A DNA stretch of 64,000 bases. Origin: Pedobacter sp. R20-19 (GTDB taxonomy: Bacteria > Bacteroidota > Bacteroidia > Sphingobacteriales > Sphingobacteriaceae). Both the position numbers and the translations under genes were made by a program. The stretch is taken from positions 434,001 to 498,000 of the forward strand of contig NZ_JCKI01000002.1 in the NCBI RefSeq assembly GCF_000708265.2, read 5' to 3'. The notes under the pieces are model-generated. The model ran no database searches. It had not been told where the DNA came from and was given only the letters and a program-made list of their open reading frames with translations. Shown here one piece after another: positions 35,703-44,841 of the stretch. The stretch's first letter is position 1; each line of letters begins with the position of its first letter.

Positions 35703-36854
35703 ATGAGTGTAAGCTTTAATTTTTCAGAGACCGAAACGCAGCAAAGTGTAAAGGCGATGGTTCGCGATTTTGCAGAGAAGAATATTCTCCCAAATATTAT
35801 GGATTGGGATGAAGCGCAACACTTTCCTGTTGAGCTTTTTAAACAGCTTGGCAATTTGGGATTAATGGGTGTACTGGTTCCTGAAGAATATGGTGGTTCG
35901 GGTTTGGGCTATCAGGAATATGTAGATGTTATTGTAGAGGTGGCCAGGGTTTGCGGTTCTATTGGTTTGTCTCTAGCGGCGCATAACTCATTATGTACCG
36001 GGCACATTATGGCTTTTGCTACCGAAGAGCAGAAACAAAAATGGTTACCAAAGCTGGCTACAGCCGAATGGATTGGTGCCTGGGGTTTAACAGAAGCAAA
36101 TACAGGATCGGATGCCTTAAGAATGATGACTACTGCTATTGAAGATGGAGATGATTACATTATAAATGGTGCTAAAAACTGGATTACTCATGGAAAAAGC
36201 GGAGATATTGCGGTGGTGATGGTGAGAACTGGTGAGCAGGGAAGTTCTAAAGGGATTTCAGCGATAGTAGTAGAGCGTGGTACGCCAGGCTTTTCTGCAG
36301 GAAAAAAAGAAAATAAGTTGGGTATGCGGGCATCGGAAACTACAGAAATGATTTTTGATAATTGTAGGGTTCCTAAAGCTAATTTATTGGGTAATGTAGG
36401 GGAAGGCTTTAAACAGGCTATGAAAGTTTTGGATGGGGGAAGAATTTCTATTGCAGCATTAGCACTCGGAATTGCCAAAGGTGCCTTTGATGCGGCAGTG
36501 GCTTATTCAAAGCAACGTCAGCAATTTGGCCAGCCTATTTCCAGTTTTCAAGCCATTAGTTTTAAACTAGCTGATATGGCTACAGAAATTGAAGCCGCCG
36601 AGTTATTAATCCGTCAGGCAGCAGATTTGAAAAACAGGCATTTGCCCATGACAAAGGAATCGGCAATGGCGAAATATTTTGCTTCGGAAGTTTCCGTTAG
36701 GGTAGCAACAGAGGCTGTGCAGATTTTTGGTGGTTACGGTTATACTAAGGATTTTCCTGTAGAGAAATTTTATCGCGACAGTAAATTGTGCACGATAGGT
36801 GAGGGCACATCAGAAATTCAAAAGATTGTAATCGCCAGAGAAATATTGAATTAA
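35703..36854 (+). CDS. Acyl-CoA dehydrogenase
   Basis: FAD-dependent alpha,beta-oxidation of acyl-CoA. The 383-aa length and motifs are those of the short/branched-chain group: [12 protein letters not shown] (FAD and substrate contact, about 119-130), [27 protein letters not shown] and the C-terminal [18 protein letters not shown], with the likely catalytic base E367 in GEGTSEIQ. Start ATG gives the usual [11 protein letters not shown] beginning. A TAGATTTG box at 35478-35485 is a possible promoter, about 220 bp upstream. It is followed by a weak terminator and stands alone. Confidence 0.93.
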   Translation: MSVSFNFSETETQQSVKAMVRDFAEKNILPNIMDWDEAQHFPVELFKQLGNLGLMGVLVPEEYGGSGLGYQEYVDVIVEVARVCGSIGLSLAAHNSLCTGHIMAFATEEQKQKWLPKLATAEWIGAWGLTEANTGSDALRMMTTAIEDGDDYIINGAKNWITHGKSGDIAVVMVRTGEQGSSKGISAIVVERGTPGFSAGKKENKLGMRASETTEMIFDNCRVPKANLLGNVGEGFKQAMKVLDGGRISIAALALGIAKGAFDAAVAYSKQRQQFGQPISSFQAISFKLADMATEIEAAELLIRQAADLKNRHLPMTKESAMAKYFASEVSVRVATEAVQIFGGYGYTKDFPVEKFYRDSKLCTIGEGTSEIQKIVIAREILN

Positions 36855-36935
36855 GCTGAAAGGCTAAAGCTGAAAGTCAAAGATACTTATACCTTTAACT
36901 TCAACATTATTAAAAACCAAATATATTATGAGTAA

Positions 36936-36970
36936 ATCCGGATGGCTTGATGCCTCCGGATGTTTATTTT
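36936..36970 (+). terminator. Probable terminator of the acyl-CoA dehydrogenase gene
   Basis: ATCCGGA and TCCGGAT form a 7-bp stem around a 12-nt loop, followed by TGTTTATTTTTTT. Confidence 0.6.
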
Positions 36971-37003
36971 TTTCTAAAACCAGGTTACCATAGTAATGTT
37001 TTG

Positions 37004-37057
37004 GACTAAAGACTAAAGACTAAAGACTAAAGACTAAAGACTAAAGACTAAAGACTA
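37004..37057. repeat. Heptanucleotide tandem repeat (GACTAAA)7
   Basis: Seven exact copies of GACTAAA from 37004 and a partial eighth (GACTA). The last three bases, CTA at 37055-37057, are the TAG stop codon of the gene on the minus strand, so the array runs exactly up to that gene. Confidence 0.95.
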
Positions 37058-37441
37058 TTGCGGCATCTCTTTAGAAGATACGATGCGATCTACTACATAA
37101 ACACTAAAGCCTCGCCAGGGCAGTGTATTTTTATATTCTTTATAGTGCAGTTCATAAAACTTTCCACTATTGGTCATCATTTGATTTGCAATTTCTTCAT
37201 TTGCAATTGAAAACTCAAATTCATTGTTTTGAAGGGTGCCTGCCTGTTTTGATCGGATACCGCTTTGAATGAGTTTTCCTTCATAAGTTTTAAACAGATA
37301 ACCTTTTTTAACGACATAATTTAATTCACCGGCCTTAACACCTTCTCCAAAAACGAAAAAGTAGCGGTAGTAGCAAATGGCTGCAATTACAATTACCAGC
37401 AGAACCGCAACGATAGAGATCACTTTTTTACCTGTTGTCAT
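37055..37441 (-). CDS. Membrane-anchored hypothetical protein (128 aa)
   Basis: One N-terminal membrane helix (residues 8-27, VISIVAVLLVIVIAAICYY), then a small extracytoplasmic domain with FGEGVKAGELNYVVKKGYLFKTYEGKL near 30-56. Homologues in this phylum are sometimes labelled as 6-phosphogluconate dehydrogenase, for which I see no support: there is no Rossmann motif and the protein is far too short. Function unknown. Its stop codon lies in the heptanucleotide array. Confidence 0.75.
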   Translation of the reverse strand: MTTGKKVISIVAVLLVIVIAAICYYRYFFVFGEGVKAGELNYVVKKGYLFKTYEGKLIQSGIRSKQAGTLQNNEFEFSIANEEIANQMMTNSGKFYELHYKEYKNTLPWRGFSVYVVDRIVSSKEMPQ

Positions 37442-37548
37442 ATTATATAATGTATGGATGAATAAATGTAGTTAAACGAGAGAATAAATCATTGGCCGAA
37501 AAGAAATAAAATCTTATTAAAAATTTTCCTCATTATCAAATAATTACT

Positions 37549-37556
37549 TACATTTG
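37549..37556 (+). promoter_or_regulatory. rpsU promoter, -7 box TACATTTG
   Basis: Exact TAnnTTTG match 63 bp before the rpsU start codon. Confidence 0.7.
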
Positions 37557-37592
37557 CAACCCCGATAGTTAGGGGAAATTAAAAGACCACGA

Positions 37593-37600
37593 GAGGAGGT
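37593..37600 (+). promoter_or_regulatory. Strong Shine-Dalgarno sequence of rpsU (GAGGAGGT)
   Basis: AGGAGGT pairs fully with the 16S anti-Shine-Dalgarno core and lies 11 nt before the ATG. Other genes of this window mostly lack such a site. In Bacteroidota the anti-SD is held by bS21, bS18 and bS6, and the SD on rpsU is known to let ribosomes lacking bS21 make more of it. Confidence 0.85.
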
Positions 37601-37611
37601 ATTTCAGCGTT

Positions 37612-37806
37612 ATGATCATTATTAATATTAAAGACGGCGAATCATTAGATAAAGCCCTAAAACGTTTCAAGAAAAAGTTTGAAAAAACTGGTGTATTGAG
37701 AGAACTACGTAGTCGCCAAGCATACGAGAAAAAATCCGTAGCTCGTCGTACTGAAATTAAACATGCTGTTTACATTCAGAATATGAATCAAGACACAACT
37801 TCATAG
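37612..37806 (+). CDS. rpsU: 30S ribosomal protein S21
   Basis: Small, very basic ribosomal protein at the 30S platform. The sequence MIIINIKDGESLDKALKRFK is the S21 start, and FEKTGVLRELRSRQAYEKKS the conserved core. At 64 aa it is the usual Bacteroidota length. In this phylum it helps hide the 3' end of 16S rRNA, so the strong Shine-Dalgarno sequence in its own leader implies feedback control. It is monocistronic, with promoter at 37549 and terminator at 37829. Confidence 0.96.
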   Translation: MIIINIKDGESLDKALKRFKKKFEKTGVLRELRSRQAYEKKSVARRTEIKHAVYIQNMNQDTTS

Positions 37807-37828
37807 TTGTTCAAGATATTTTTGTAAG

Positions 37829-37863
37829 AGCCTTTTGATGTTGCATCAAAAGGCTTTTTTGTT
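37829..37863 (+). terminator. Terminator of rpsU
   Basis: Twelve-bp stem AGCCTTTTGATG/CATCAAAAGGCT with loop TTG, then T residues to 37861. Confidence 0.93.
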
Positions 37864-37962
37864 TATAGCCCTTATTCGTAATCTTGGCTAAACAATTCAT
37901 TAATCATTTCTTTATATCGAAACAATTTGTAACTTCATATCAATGCAGCTAAATGATATAGA

Positions 37963-38847
37963 ATGTTAATCAATAGTTTTATTAGATATTTAACCCACGA
38001 GAAACGCTATTCTAAGCACACGGTTTCATCCTATCAAGCTGATTTAATTCAGTTTGAAGAATACATTACCGCTACATTCAATTTAATTATTCCTGATGTA
38101 AAACATAGCCATCTTCGGAGCTATATGGTGGATCTGATGGAAGAAAAAAGATCTGAAACCACCATTAATAGAAAAATATCATCGCTCAGGAGTTTTTATA
38201 AATTTTTAATGAAGGAGGGTAAAATTGAGCAAAACCCTACAATTTTACTTAAGGCACCAAAAATTCCTAAGCGATTACCTGTATTTATTGATGCACAGAA
38301 GATGGATCAACTCCTCGATTCTGAAAACTATTTTGATGATAGTTTCTCTTCTGTACGGGATCACCTGGTTATTGAATTGCTTTTCGGTACGGGGATTCGT
38401 TTGGCAGAATTAATTTCATTAAAAGAAACGGATATTGATGTTTATGCCGGTACTATAAAAGTTTTAGGTAAAAGGAATAAAGAGAGAATTATTCCTGTTA
38501 ATAAACCGCTTGTCAATCAATTAAATACTTATATTGAGCAAAAAAAGTTACAAAACTTCAATAACAATTTACTTCATTTAATCGTTACCAATACAGGTGC
38601 TGCGGCATATCCAAAATTAATTTACCGCATTGTTACCTCATACCTAAACTATATATCAACCAATGAGAAAAGAAGTCCACATGTTCTGCGGCATAGTTAC
38701 GCCACTTCTCTGTTAAATGCAGGAGCAGATTTAAACGCCATCAAAGAACTTTTAGGGCATGCAAGTTTAGCCGCTACCCAGGTTTACACACACAATTCAA
38801 TCGAAAGATTAAAAACAATTTATAAACAAGCCCATCCAAAGGCATAA
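37963..38847 (+). CDS. xerC: XerC/XerD-type tyrosine recombinase
   Basis: Site-specific recombinase that resolves chromosome dimers at dif. The N-terminal core-binding domain spans about 1-90 and the catalytic domain 105-294. All active-site residues are present: R146 in GTGIRLAE, K170, H240 and R243 in SPHVLRHSYAT, H266 in LLGHAS and nucleophile Y275. Length 294 aa and the housekeeping neighbours (rpsU, hpf, tuf) argue for the chromosomal Xer rather than a phage integrase. hpf follows after 14 bp. Whether it is the XerC or the XerD partner cannot be decided here. Confidence 0.88.
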   Translation: MLINSFIRYLTHEKRYSKHTVSSYQADLIQFEEYITATFNLIIPDVKHSHLRSYMVDLMEEKRSETTINRKISSLRSFYKFLMKEGKIEQNPTILLKAPKIPKRLPVFIDAQKMDQLLDSENYFDDSFSSVRDHLVIELLFGTGIRLAELISLKETDIDVYAGTIKVLGKRNKERIIPVNKPLVNQLNTYIEQKKLQNFNNNLLHLIVTNTGAAAYPKLIYRIVTSYLNYISTNEKRSPHVLRHSYATSLLNAGADLNAIKELLGHASLAATQVYTHNSIERLKTIYKQAHPKA

Positions 38848-38861
38848 AAAAAGGAGGAAAA

Positions 38862-39209
38862 ATGAAAATCGGAGTTCAATCAATCCACTTCAGTGCAGAT
38901 AGTAAGTTGTTAGAATTTATTCAGAAGAAAGCGAACAAGCTGGATCAGTTTTTTGATCAGATTATTAGCGGAGAAGTGTATTTAAAGCTAGAGAATGTTG
39001 AAGACGAGGCCAATAAAATCAGTGAGATTAAATTGATTGTGCCGGGGGGGACCCTCTTTGCTAAGGAACAATGTAAATCATTTGAAGAGGCTACTGATTT
39101 GGCAATTGAGTCATTGAGGAAGCAGATTACTAAGCACAAAGATAAAACGCGTGCAAAATTAAGCGAACATAAAGCAATTTTAAGTGAAAGCGAAGCATCT
39201 GATTACTAA
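38862..39209 (+). CDS. hpf: Ribosome hibernation promoting factor (HPF/RaiA family)
   Basis: Binds the 30S decoding region and silences ribosomes in stationary phase. At 115 aa it is the short form, with VQSIHFSADSKLLEFIQKKA at the start and ITKHKDKTRAKL near the basic C-terminal end. An AAGGAGG Shine-Dalgarno sequence sits 4 nt before the ATG, notable in a phylum that rarely uses one. It follows xerC closely and ends in a strong terminator. Confidence 0.9.
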   Translation: MKIGVQSIHFSADSKLLEFIQKKANKLDQFFDQIISGEVYLKLENVEDEANKISEIKLIVPGGTLFAKEQCKSFEEATDLAIESLRKQITKHKDKTRAKLSEHKAILSESEASDY

Positions 39210-39240
39210 GTAGGTATTACCTTAAAATACAAATTTGAAG

Positions 39241-39272
39241 ATAGCGAACTCAAAAAGTTCGCTATTTTTTTT
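39241..39272 (+). terminator. Terminator after hpf
   Basis: Ten-bp stem ATAGCGAACT/AGTTCGCTAT with loop CAAAA and T8. Confidence 0.93.
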
Positions 39273-39303
39273 CAAATTTATTTTGAACTGAAATATAAGT
39301 GTG

Positions 39304-39311
39304 TATATTTG
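39304..39311 (+). promoter_or_regulatory. Promoter of the tRNA-tuf operon, -7 box TATATTTG
   Basis: Exact TAnnTTTG with TTTTG at 39281-39285, 18 bp upstream. It precedes the first tRNA by 129 bp. Confidence 0.72.
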
Positions 39312-39439
39312 CATTCCCTTTCGGAAACGGTGTTAAGCCAATCAGAAAAGGATAGTTCTTTAAAAAGATAAACTTTTAAAAAAAACACGTTAATTGTATG
39401 AAAAATGAAGATTTTTCGTATCATTGCACAAATTTAAAA

Positions 39440-39512
<73 letters not shown>

Positions 39513-39550
39513 CTTTTTATTTTAAAGTGTTGACATTTTAAGATAAAGTT

Positions 39551-39633
39551 GGGGAGATTCCAGAGCGGCCAAATGGGACAGACTGTAACTCTGTTATCGC
39601 AAGATTTCGAAGGTTCGAATCCTTCTCTCCCCA
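39551..39633 (+). tRNA. tRNA-Tyr (GTA)
   Basis: 83-nt class II tRNA with a long variable arm; acceptor GGGGAGA/TCTCCCC, anticodon GTA in CTGTAAC. Unlike its neighbours it has CCA encoded at 39634-39636. Confidence 0.97.
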
Positions 39634-39713
39634 CCAATTGATTTTAGATTTAAAGATTTTAGATCGACGGTTGAAAAATCGTAACTCGTAAATCATCAAT
39701 CGTAAATTAGTAA

Positions 39714-39786
39714 GCGGAAGTAGCTCAGTTGGTAGAGCGATAGCCTTCCAAGCTATAGGTCGCGAGTTCGAACCTCGTCTTCCGCT
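39714..39786 (+). tRNA. tRNA-Gly (TCC)
   Basis: 73-nt cloverleaf: acceptor GCGGAAG/CTTCCGC, anticodon TCC in CTTCCAA, T arm GAGTTCGAACCTC. Confidence 0.97.
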
Positions 39787-39863
39787 CTTAAATAAGTTGA
39801 GTAGTTGGCAATTGGCGGTTTGCAGTTACTGTAACTGGCGGCTGAAAACTGAGAACTAAATTA

Positions 39864-39935
<72 letters not shown>

Positions 39936-40054
39936 CAGGTATAATAAAGCTTTGTTAAATCTGTTAAAGATACAGAAGAGGCAAGGTTTTTTGTGTTGGA
40001 AAAACAATAATTAAAAATAATAAAAAGTTAACCTACTAATTAGTTATAAATAAA

Positions 40055-41242
40055 ATGGCAAAAGAAAAATTTGACCGCAGTAAACCGCACTTAAACATCG
40101 GTACAATCGGTCACGTCGATCACGGTAAAACAACTTTAACAGCAGCTATTACAAAAGTTTTGGCTGATGCAGGTTTATCTGAGGCACGTTCATTCGATTC
40201 AATTGACTCTGCTCCAGAGGAAAAAGAAAGAGGTATTACAATCAATACAGCTCACGTTGAGTATTCAACAGCTAACCGTCACTATGCACACGTTGACTGT
40301 CCAGGTCACGCGGATTATGTGAAAAACATGGTTACAGGTGCTGCTCAAATGGACGGTGCAATTATCGTTGTTGCTGCTACTGATGGTCCAATGCCACAAA
40401 CTCGCGAGCACATCTTATTAGCTCGTCAGGTAGGTGTTCCTTCATTAGTTGTATTCATGAATAAAGTGGATATGGTTGATGATCCTGAATTATTAGAATT
40501 AGTTGAAATGGAAGTTCGTGAATTATTATCATTCTACGATTTCCCTGGAGATGATATTCCTGTAATCCAAGGTTCTGCATTAGGTGGATTAAACGGTGAT
40601 GCTAAATGGGTTGAGAAAATTATGGAATTAATGGCTGCAGTTGATAGCTACATTCCAATTCCTCCACGTTTAACTGATCTTCCTTTCTTAATGCCTGTTG
40701 AAGATGTATTCTCAATTACTGGTCGTGGTACTGTTGCTACTGGTCGTATTGAGCGTGGTGTAATCAACTCTGGAGATCCGGTTGAGATCTTAGGTATGGG
40801 TGCTGAGAACTTAAAATCTACAGTAACTGGTGTTGAGATGTTCCGTAAAATTTTAGATTACGGTGAAGCTGGTGATAACGTAGGTTTATTATTACGTGGT
40901 ATTGAGAAAACTGATATCCGTCGTGGTATGGTAATCTGTAAACCAGGTTCAGTAACTCCTCACACTGATTTCAAAGCTGAGATCTATGTATTATCAAAAG
41001 CAGAAGGTGGTCGTCACACTCCATTCTTCAACAAATATCGTCCTCAATTCTATTTCCGTACTACAGATGTAACTGGTGAGATCTCACTAGCTGAAGGAAC
41101 TGAAATGGTAATGCCAGGTGATAACGTTACAATCACAGTTAAATTAATTAACGCGATTGCAATGGAAAAAGGTTTACGTTTCGCTATCCGTGAAGGTGGT
41201 AGAACAGTAGGTGCTGGTCAGGTAACTGAAATCTTAGCTTAG
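40055..41242 (+). CDS. tuf: Elongation factor Tu
   Basis: GTPase that delivers aminoacyl-tRNA to the ribosome. 395 aa. G1 GHVDHGKTT (residues 19-27), switch [10 protein letters not shown] (about 81-88), G4 NKVD near 136 and the conserved C-terminal [16 protein letters not shown]. It lies inside the standard tRNA-tuf-tRNA-Trp-secE order of Bacteroidota. Codon use is strongly biased (few synonyms, as in rpoBC), as expected for the most abundant protein. Confidence 0.98.
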   Translation: MAKEKFDRSKPHLNIGTIGHVDHGKTTLTAAITKVLADAGLSEARSFDSIDSAPEEKERGITINTAHVEYSTANRHYAHVDCPGHADYVKNMVTGAAQMDGAIIVVAATDGPMPQTREHILLARQVGVPSLVVFMNKVDMVDDPELLELVEMEVRELLSFYDFPGDDIPVIQGSALGGLNGDAKWVEKIMELMAAVDSYIPIPPRLTDLPFLMPVEDVFSITGRGTVATGRIERGVINSGDPVEILGMGAENLKSTVTGVEMFRKILDYGEAGDNVGLLLRGIEKTDIRRGMVICKPGSVTPHTDFKAEIYVLSKAEGGRHTPFFNKYRPQFYFRTTDVTGEISLAEGTEMVMPGDNVTITVKLINAIAMEKGLRFAIREGGRTVGAGQVTEILA

Positions 41243-41259
41243 TATTAAGCAATAAGCTT

Positions 41260-41350
41260 AAGGCCAAAAGCCGAAAGCTTTTATAAAAGCCTAAAAGCAT
41301 AGGGTGTTGGGTTAATTTATTAACTTTCAGCTTTATGCTTTTAGCTTCTT
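41260..41350. repeat. Quasi-palindromic spacer between tuf and tRNA-Trp
   Basis: AAGCTTAAGGCCAAAAGCCG on the left and TTTCAGCTTTATGCTTTTAG on the right are imperfect inverse complements, each built from AAGC-AAAGCC-type words. It can form a long imperfect hairpin. Confidence 0.6.
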
Positions 41351-41352
41351 AC

Positions 41353-41423
41353 ACGGGAATAGTTCAACGGTAGAATAGAGGTCTCCAAAACCTTTGATCA
41401 GGGTTCGAATCCTTGTTCCCGTG
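41353..41423 (+). tRNA. tRNA-Trp (CCA)
   Basis: 71-nt cloverleaf: acceptor ACGGGAA/TTCCCGT, anticodon CCA in CTCCAAA, T arm GGGTTCGAATCC. Located between tuf and secE as in most Bacteroidota. Confidence 0.96.
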
Positions 41424-41532
41424 CTCAAAACAATGGTTGAGTAATTGAATGAGTGAATGATTGAATTTGAAAGTTAGCTTTTGAATATTATCATTCACTC
41501 ATTTAGTCATTCTATCATTCAATAAATTAAAT

Positions 41533-41730
41533 ATGGCTAAAGTAGTTGAGTTTATAAAAGAATCATACGATGAAATGACCAGTAAGGTTACCTGGCCTAC
41601 CTGGGGAGAACTTCAAAGTTCTGCGATTCTTGTTTTAGTGGCTTCTCTAATTATTGCATTGGTTATTTTTGCAATGGATAAGGGATCTACTTTTGTGTTA
41701 GATACTTTTTATAAATCACTTTCTAATTAA
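41533..41730 (+). CDS. secE: Protein translocase subunit SecE
   Basis: Essential clamp subunit of the SecYEG channel. It is 65 aa, with the amphipathic helix VVEFIKESYDEMTSKVTWPT that carries the conserved TWP and one membrane helix (about 30-50). It follows tRNA-Trp and precedes nusG, the universal order. Confidence 0.95.
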   Translation: MAKVVEFIKESYDEMTSKVTWPTWGELQSSAILVLVASLIIALVIFAMDKGSTFVLDTFYKSLSN

Positions 41731-41739
41731 TATTTACTA

Positions 41740-42279
41740 ATGAGCGATCTAAAGTGGTACGTTGTAAGGGCGGTTAGCGGTAAAGAAAAGAAGGTAAAAC
41801 AATACATTGATGCTGAGATCAGTCGTTTAGGTTTCTCTCATTTGGTTCCTCAGGTATTAATCCCGATGGAAAAATATTACCAAATGAAAGATGGTAAAAA
41901 GATTGCCAAAGAGCGTAACTTTTATCCTGGTTATGTTTTAATTGAAGCTACTTTAGATGGAGAGTTAGAGCATATCATTAAAGGGATTAACAGTGTTATT
42001 GGTTTCTTAGGAGACAAAGCTGGCAATCCAATTCCAATGCGTCAGGCAGAAGTAAACCGCATATTAGGTGTGGTTGATGAAATGAGCGAACAGGGTGAAA
42101 CCATGAATGTTCCTTATTATGTTGGTGAGGGTATTAAAGTAATGGATGGACCTTTCAACGGTTTCTCTGGTGTGATTGAAGAGGTGAACGAAGAGAAGAA
42201 AAAATTAAAGGTAATGGTTAAGATTTTTGGTCGTAAAACGCCGCTTGAGCTTAACTATATGCAAGTGGAGAAAGAATAA
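41740..42279 (+). CDS. nusG: Transcription termination/antitermination protein NusG
   Basis: Binds RNA polymerase and links it to Rho or the ribosome. The 179-aa protein has the NGN domain (WYVVRAVSGKEKKVKQYIDA; FYPGYVLIEA near 67) and a C-terminal KOW domain (GEGIKVMDGPFNGFSGVIEE, about 127-146). It starts 9 bp after secE, so the two are co-transcribed. A terminator at 42326 separates them from the rpl genes. Confidence 0.96.
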   Translation: MSDLKWYVVRAVSGKEKKVKQYIDAEISRLGFSHLVPQVLIPMEKYYQMKDGKKIAKERNFYPGYVLIEATLDGELEHIIKGINSVIGFLGDKAGNPIPMRQAEVNRILGVVDEMSEQGETMNVPYYVGEGIKVMDGPFNGFSGVIEEVNEEKKKLKVMVKIFGRKTPLELNYMQVEKE

Positions 42280-42325
42280 GCAGATTTACGATTGTAGATT
42301 TCAGATTTACGATTTTCTGAAAAAA

Positions 42326-42358
42326 TAAAAAGCTTTCCTTAAATGGGAAAGCTTTTTT
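42326..42358 (+). terminator. Terminator after nusG
   Basis: Stem GCTTTCC/GGAAAGC extended by A5/T6, loop TTAAATG. Confidence 0.85.
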
Positions 42359-42455
42359 ATTATAAGTAAATTTGATTGTCAATCTTGATTTTACGATATA
42401 ACGTTTATATATAAATTATTTTAACTAATCTATTGCAGGACTGTTAGATTATCCA

Positions 42456-42463
42456 TATCTTTG
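42456..42463 (+). promoter_or_regulatory. rplK operon promoter, -7 box TATCTTTG
   Basis: Exact TAnnTTTG with TATTGC at 42431-42436 as the upstream element, 20 bp away. The leader to rplK is about 85 nt. Confidence 0.75.
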
Positions 42464-42555
42464 CAGTCCTTTAAGCTTGATAGGAGCGAAAAGGAATTAA
42501 ATGTTACATGCTTCCAATATTTAACATTGAGTTTTAAATAAACAAAAAACACAAA

Positions 42556-42999
42556 ATGGCAAAAGAAGTCAGTGCAATGATCAAATTACAGATCAAAGGC
42601 GGAGCGGCAAATCCATCGCCACCAGTAGGACCTGCATTAGGTGCTAAAGGGGTGAATATTATGGAGTTTTGCAAACAGTACAACGCTCGTACCCAAGATA
42701 AAGCAGGTAAAGTATTGCCAGTTGTAATTACTGTTTATGCTGATAAGTCATTCGATTTCATCATCAAAACCCCTCCGGTAGCTATCCAGTTAAAAGATGC
42801 TACTAAATTACAGAGTGGTTCTGCTGAGCCTAACCGTAAGAAAGTTGGGTCGGTGACCTGGGACCAGATTAAAGTTATTGCTGAAGATAAAATGCCTGAT
42901 TTAAATGCATTTACAATCGAATCTGCAATGAGTATGGTTGCTGGAACAGCACGCAGTATGGGAATCACCGTTTCTGGTGACGCACCCTGGAACAATTAA
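42556..42999 (+). CDS. rplK: 50S ribosomal protein L11
   Basis: Part of the GTPase-associated centre. 147 aa, with the proline-rich N-terminal [20 protein letters not shown] and the C-terminal rRNA-binding end [18 protein letters not shown]. First gene of rplK-A-J-L. Confidence 0.97.
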   Translation: MAKEVSAMIKLQIKGGAANPSPPVGPALGAKGVNIMEFCKQYNARTQDKAGKVLPVVITVYADKSFDFIIKTPPVAIQLKDATKLQSGSAEPNRKKVGSVTWDQIKVIAEDKMPDLNAFTIESAMSMVAGTARSMGITVSGDAPWNN

Positions 43000-43019
43000 T
43001 TAAAAAACAGTTTACAACA

Positions 43020-43718
43020 GTGGCGAAATTAACTAAAAATCAAAAAAAGGCACATGCTAAGATAGAAGCTGGTAAAGCTTATACTTTACAGGCTGCTGCT
43101 GCTTTGGTAAAAGAAATCACTACCACTAAATTCGATGCATCAGTTGATATTGATGTATCTTTAGGTGTTGATCCGCGTAAAGCGAATCAAATGGTACGTG
43201 GTATTGCTACTTTACCACACGGAACAGGTAAAACTGTACGTGTTTTGGCTCTAGTAACTCCTGATAAGGAAGAAGAAGCAAAAGCAGCTGGCGCAGACTT
43301 CGTAGGTTTAGACGAGTATGTTGCTAAAATTGAAGGTGGTTGGACCGATGTAGACATTATTATCACTACACCAGCTTGTATGGCTAAGGTAGGTAAATTG
43401 GGCCGTGTTTTAGGTCCAAGGAACTTAATGCCTAATCCAAAATCAGGAACAGTAACTAACGATGTTGGTAAAGCTGTAACTGAGGTTAAAGCGGGTAAAA
43501 TTGATTTTAAAGTAGACAAAACGGGTATCATACACGCCTCGATAGGAAAAGTATCATTCCCAGCAGACAAAATTTATGAGAATGCACTTGAAATTATTCA
43601 AGTAATTTCTAAATTAAAACCATCTGCTGCAAAAGGAACTTATTTTAAAAGCATTCATGTGTCTTCTACAATGAGTCCTGGGATTGCAATTGAAACTAAA
43701 TCAGTAGCGGGGATCTAA
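43020..43718 (+). CDS. rplA: 50S ribosomal protein L1
   Basis: Forms the L1 stalk for release of deacylated tRNA and usually represses its own operon by binding mRNA. The 232-aa protein starts at GTG (43020) with [20 protein letters not shown], and has [18 protein letters not shown] near 129-146, the L1 signature. It lies 20 bp after rplK. Confidence 0.97.
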   Translation: MAKLTKNQKKAHAKIEAGKAYTLQAAAALVKEITTTKFDASVDIDVSLGVDPRKANQMVRGIATLPHGTGKTVRVLALVTPDKEEEAKAAGADFVGLDEYVAKIEGGWTDVDIIITTPACMAKVGKLGRVLGPRNLMPNPKSGTVTNDVGKAVTEVKAGKIDFKVDKTGIIHASIGKVSFPADKIYENALEIIQVISKLKPSAAKGTYFKSIHVSSTMSPGIAIETKSVAGI

Positions 43719-43720
43719 TC

Positions 43721-44242
43721 ATGAACAGAGAAGAAAAAAACGAAGTAGTTTTAGAACTACAAGGACAAATGCAAGAGTTTGGCAATTTTTATATTGCTGA
43801 TACATCAAGCCTTTCTGTTGAGCAGATCAATAACATCCGCCGCAAATGTTTCGAAGGTGATATCGTAATGAAGGTTGCTAAAAATTCTTTAATCCGCAAA
43901 GCGATTGAAGGTTTAGATGGTGATGCTTCAGAGATATACGAAGCCCTTAAAGGTTCTTCATCATTATTATTCTCAAAAACAGCAAACGCTCCGGCTAAGT
44001 TGATTAAAACCTTGAGAAAAACTTCTGATAAACCTTTGCTTAAAGCAGCATTTATAGATTCATCAGTTTATGTTGGCGATGACCAATTGAATAACTTAGT
44101 AAGCTTAAAATCGAGAGAAGAGCTTATTGGCGATATCATTGGCTTATTACAATCACCAGCGAAAAATGTTGTATCTGCGCTTAAATCAAGCGGAGGCAAA
44201 ATTGCAGGAATTGTTAAAACTCTACAAGAAAGAGAAGGTTAA
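43721..44242 (+). CDS. rplJ: 50S ribosomal protein L10
   Basis: Base of the L7/L12 stalk. 173 aa; residues 1-130 bind 23S rRNA and L11 (IRRKCFEGDIVMKVAKNSLI near 39-58), and the C-terminal helix KNVVSALKSSGGKIAGIVKT binds L12 dimers. It starts 2 bp after rplA, so translation is probably coupled. Confidence 0.97.
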   Translation: MNREEKNEVVLELQGQMQEFGNFYIADTSSLSVEQINNIRRKCFEGDIVMKVAKNSLIRKAIEGLDGDASEIYEALKGSSSLLFSKTANAPAKLIKTLRKTSDKPLLKAAFIDSSVYVGDDQLNNLVSLKSREELIGDIIGLLQSPAKNVVSALKSSGGKIAGIVKTLQEREG

Positions 44243-44306
44243 CGAACACCTTAAGTTCGCAAATAAAACAAAATTATTTTACGTAAATTTTTAAAATCTT
44301 AATAAA

Positions 44307-44684
44307 ATGGCAGATTTAAAATCGTTTGCTGAGCAATTAGTAAACTTAACCGTTAAAGAAGTTAACGAATTAGCTCAAATCTTAAAAGACGAGTATGGTA
44401 TCGAGCCTGCAGCTGCTGCTGTAGTTGCTGGTCCTGCTGCTGGTGGTGATGCACCTGCTGCTGCTGCAGAAAAAACATCATTTGATGTTATCTTAAAAGA
44501 AGCTGGTGGCGCTAAATTAGCAGTTGTGAAACTTGTTAAAGACTTAACTGGCCTTGGTTTGAAAGAAGCAAAAGACTTAGTTGATGGCGCACCAAAAGAA
44601 TTAAAAGCTGGTGTTTCTAAAGACGAAGCTGAAGCTCTTAAAAAACAATTAGAAGAAGCTGGAGCAGTAGTTGAAATTAAGTAA
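44307..44684 (+). CDS. rplL: 50S ribosomal protein L7/L12
   Basis: Flexible stalk protein that recruits translation GTPases. At 125 aa: N-terminal dimerisation domain (1-33), Ala-rich hinge (about 37-55, [20 protein letters not shown]) and the conserved C-terminal domain [20 protein letters not shown]. Strong codon bias. Confidence 0.97.
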   Translation: MADLKSFAEQLVNLTVKEVNELAQILKDEYGIEPAAAAVVAGPAAGGDAPAAAAEKTSFDVILKEAGGAKLAVVKLVKDLTGLGLKEAKDLVDGAPKELKAGVSKDEAEALKKQLEEAGAVVEIK

Positions 44685-44715
44685 TCACTTAATTTAGCTA
44701 AGCTAAAAATGTATT

Positions 44716-44745
44716 AGACACCGACTGAAAATGTCGGTGTCTTTA
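44716..44745 (+). terminator. Attenuator-like hairpin between rplL and rpoB
   Basis: Ten-bp stem AGACACCGAC/GTCGGTGTCT with loop TGAAAAT but only a short T run, which fits a partial terminator that lets some polymerase through to rpoBC. Confidence 0.65.
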
Positions 44746-44841
44746 CCTGTTTATAAACATCTCATTTTGTTTGGTTAATGAGAATGTTTCAAACCTGAAC
44801 CATACAAATAGTTTATTCTTAAACTAAAATCTTTTAGTCCA

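Noticed and set aside
37963..38847. Phage or island integrase
   Set aside because: Housekeeping neighbours, typical Xer length and no att-like repeats or cargo nearby fit the chromosomal Xer recombinase.
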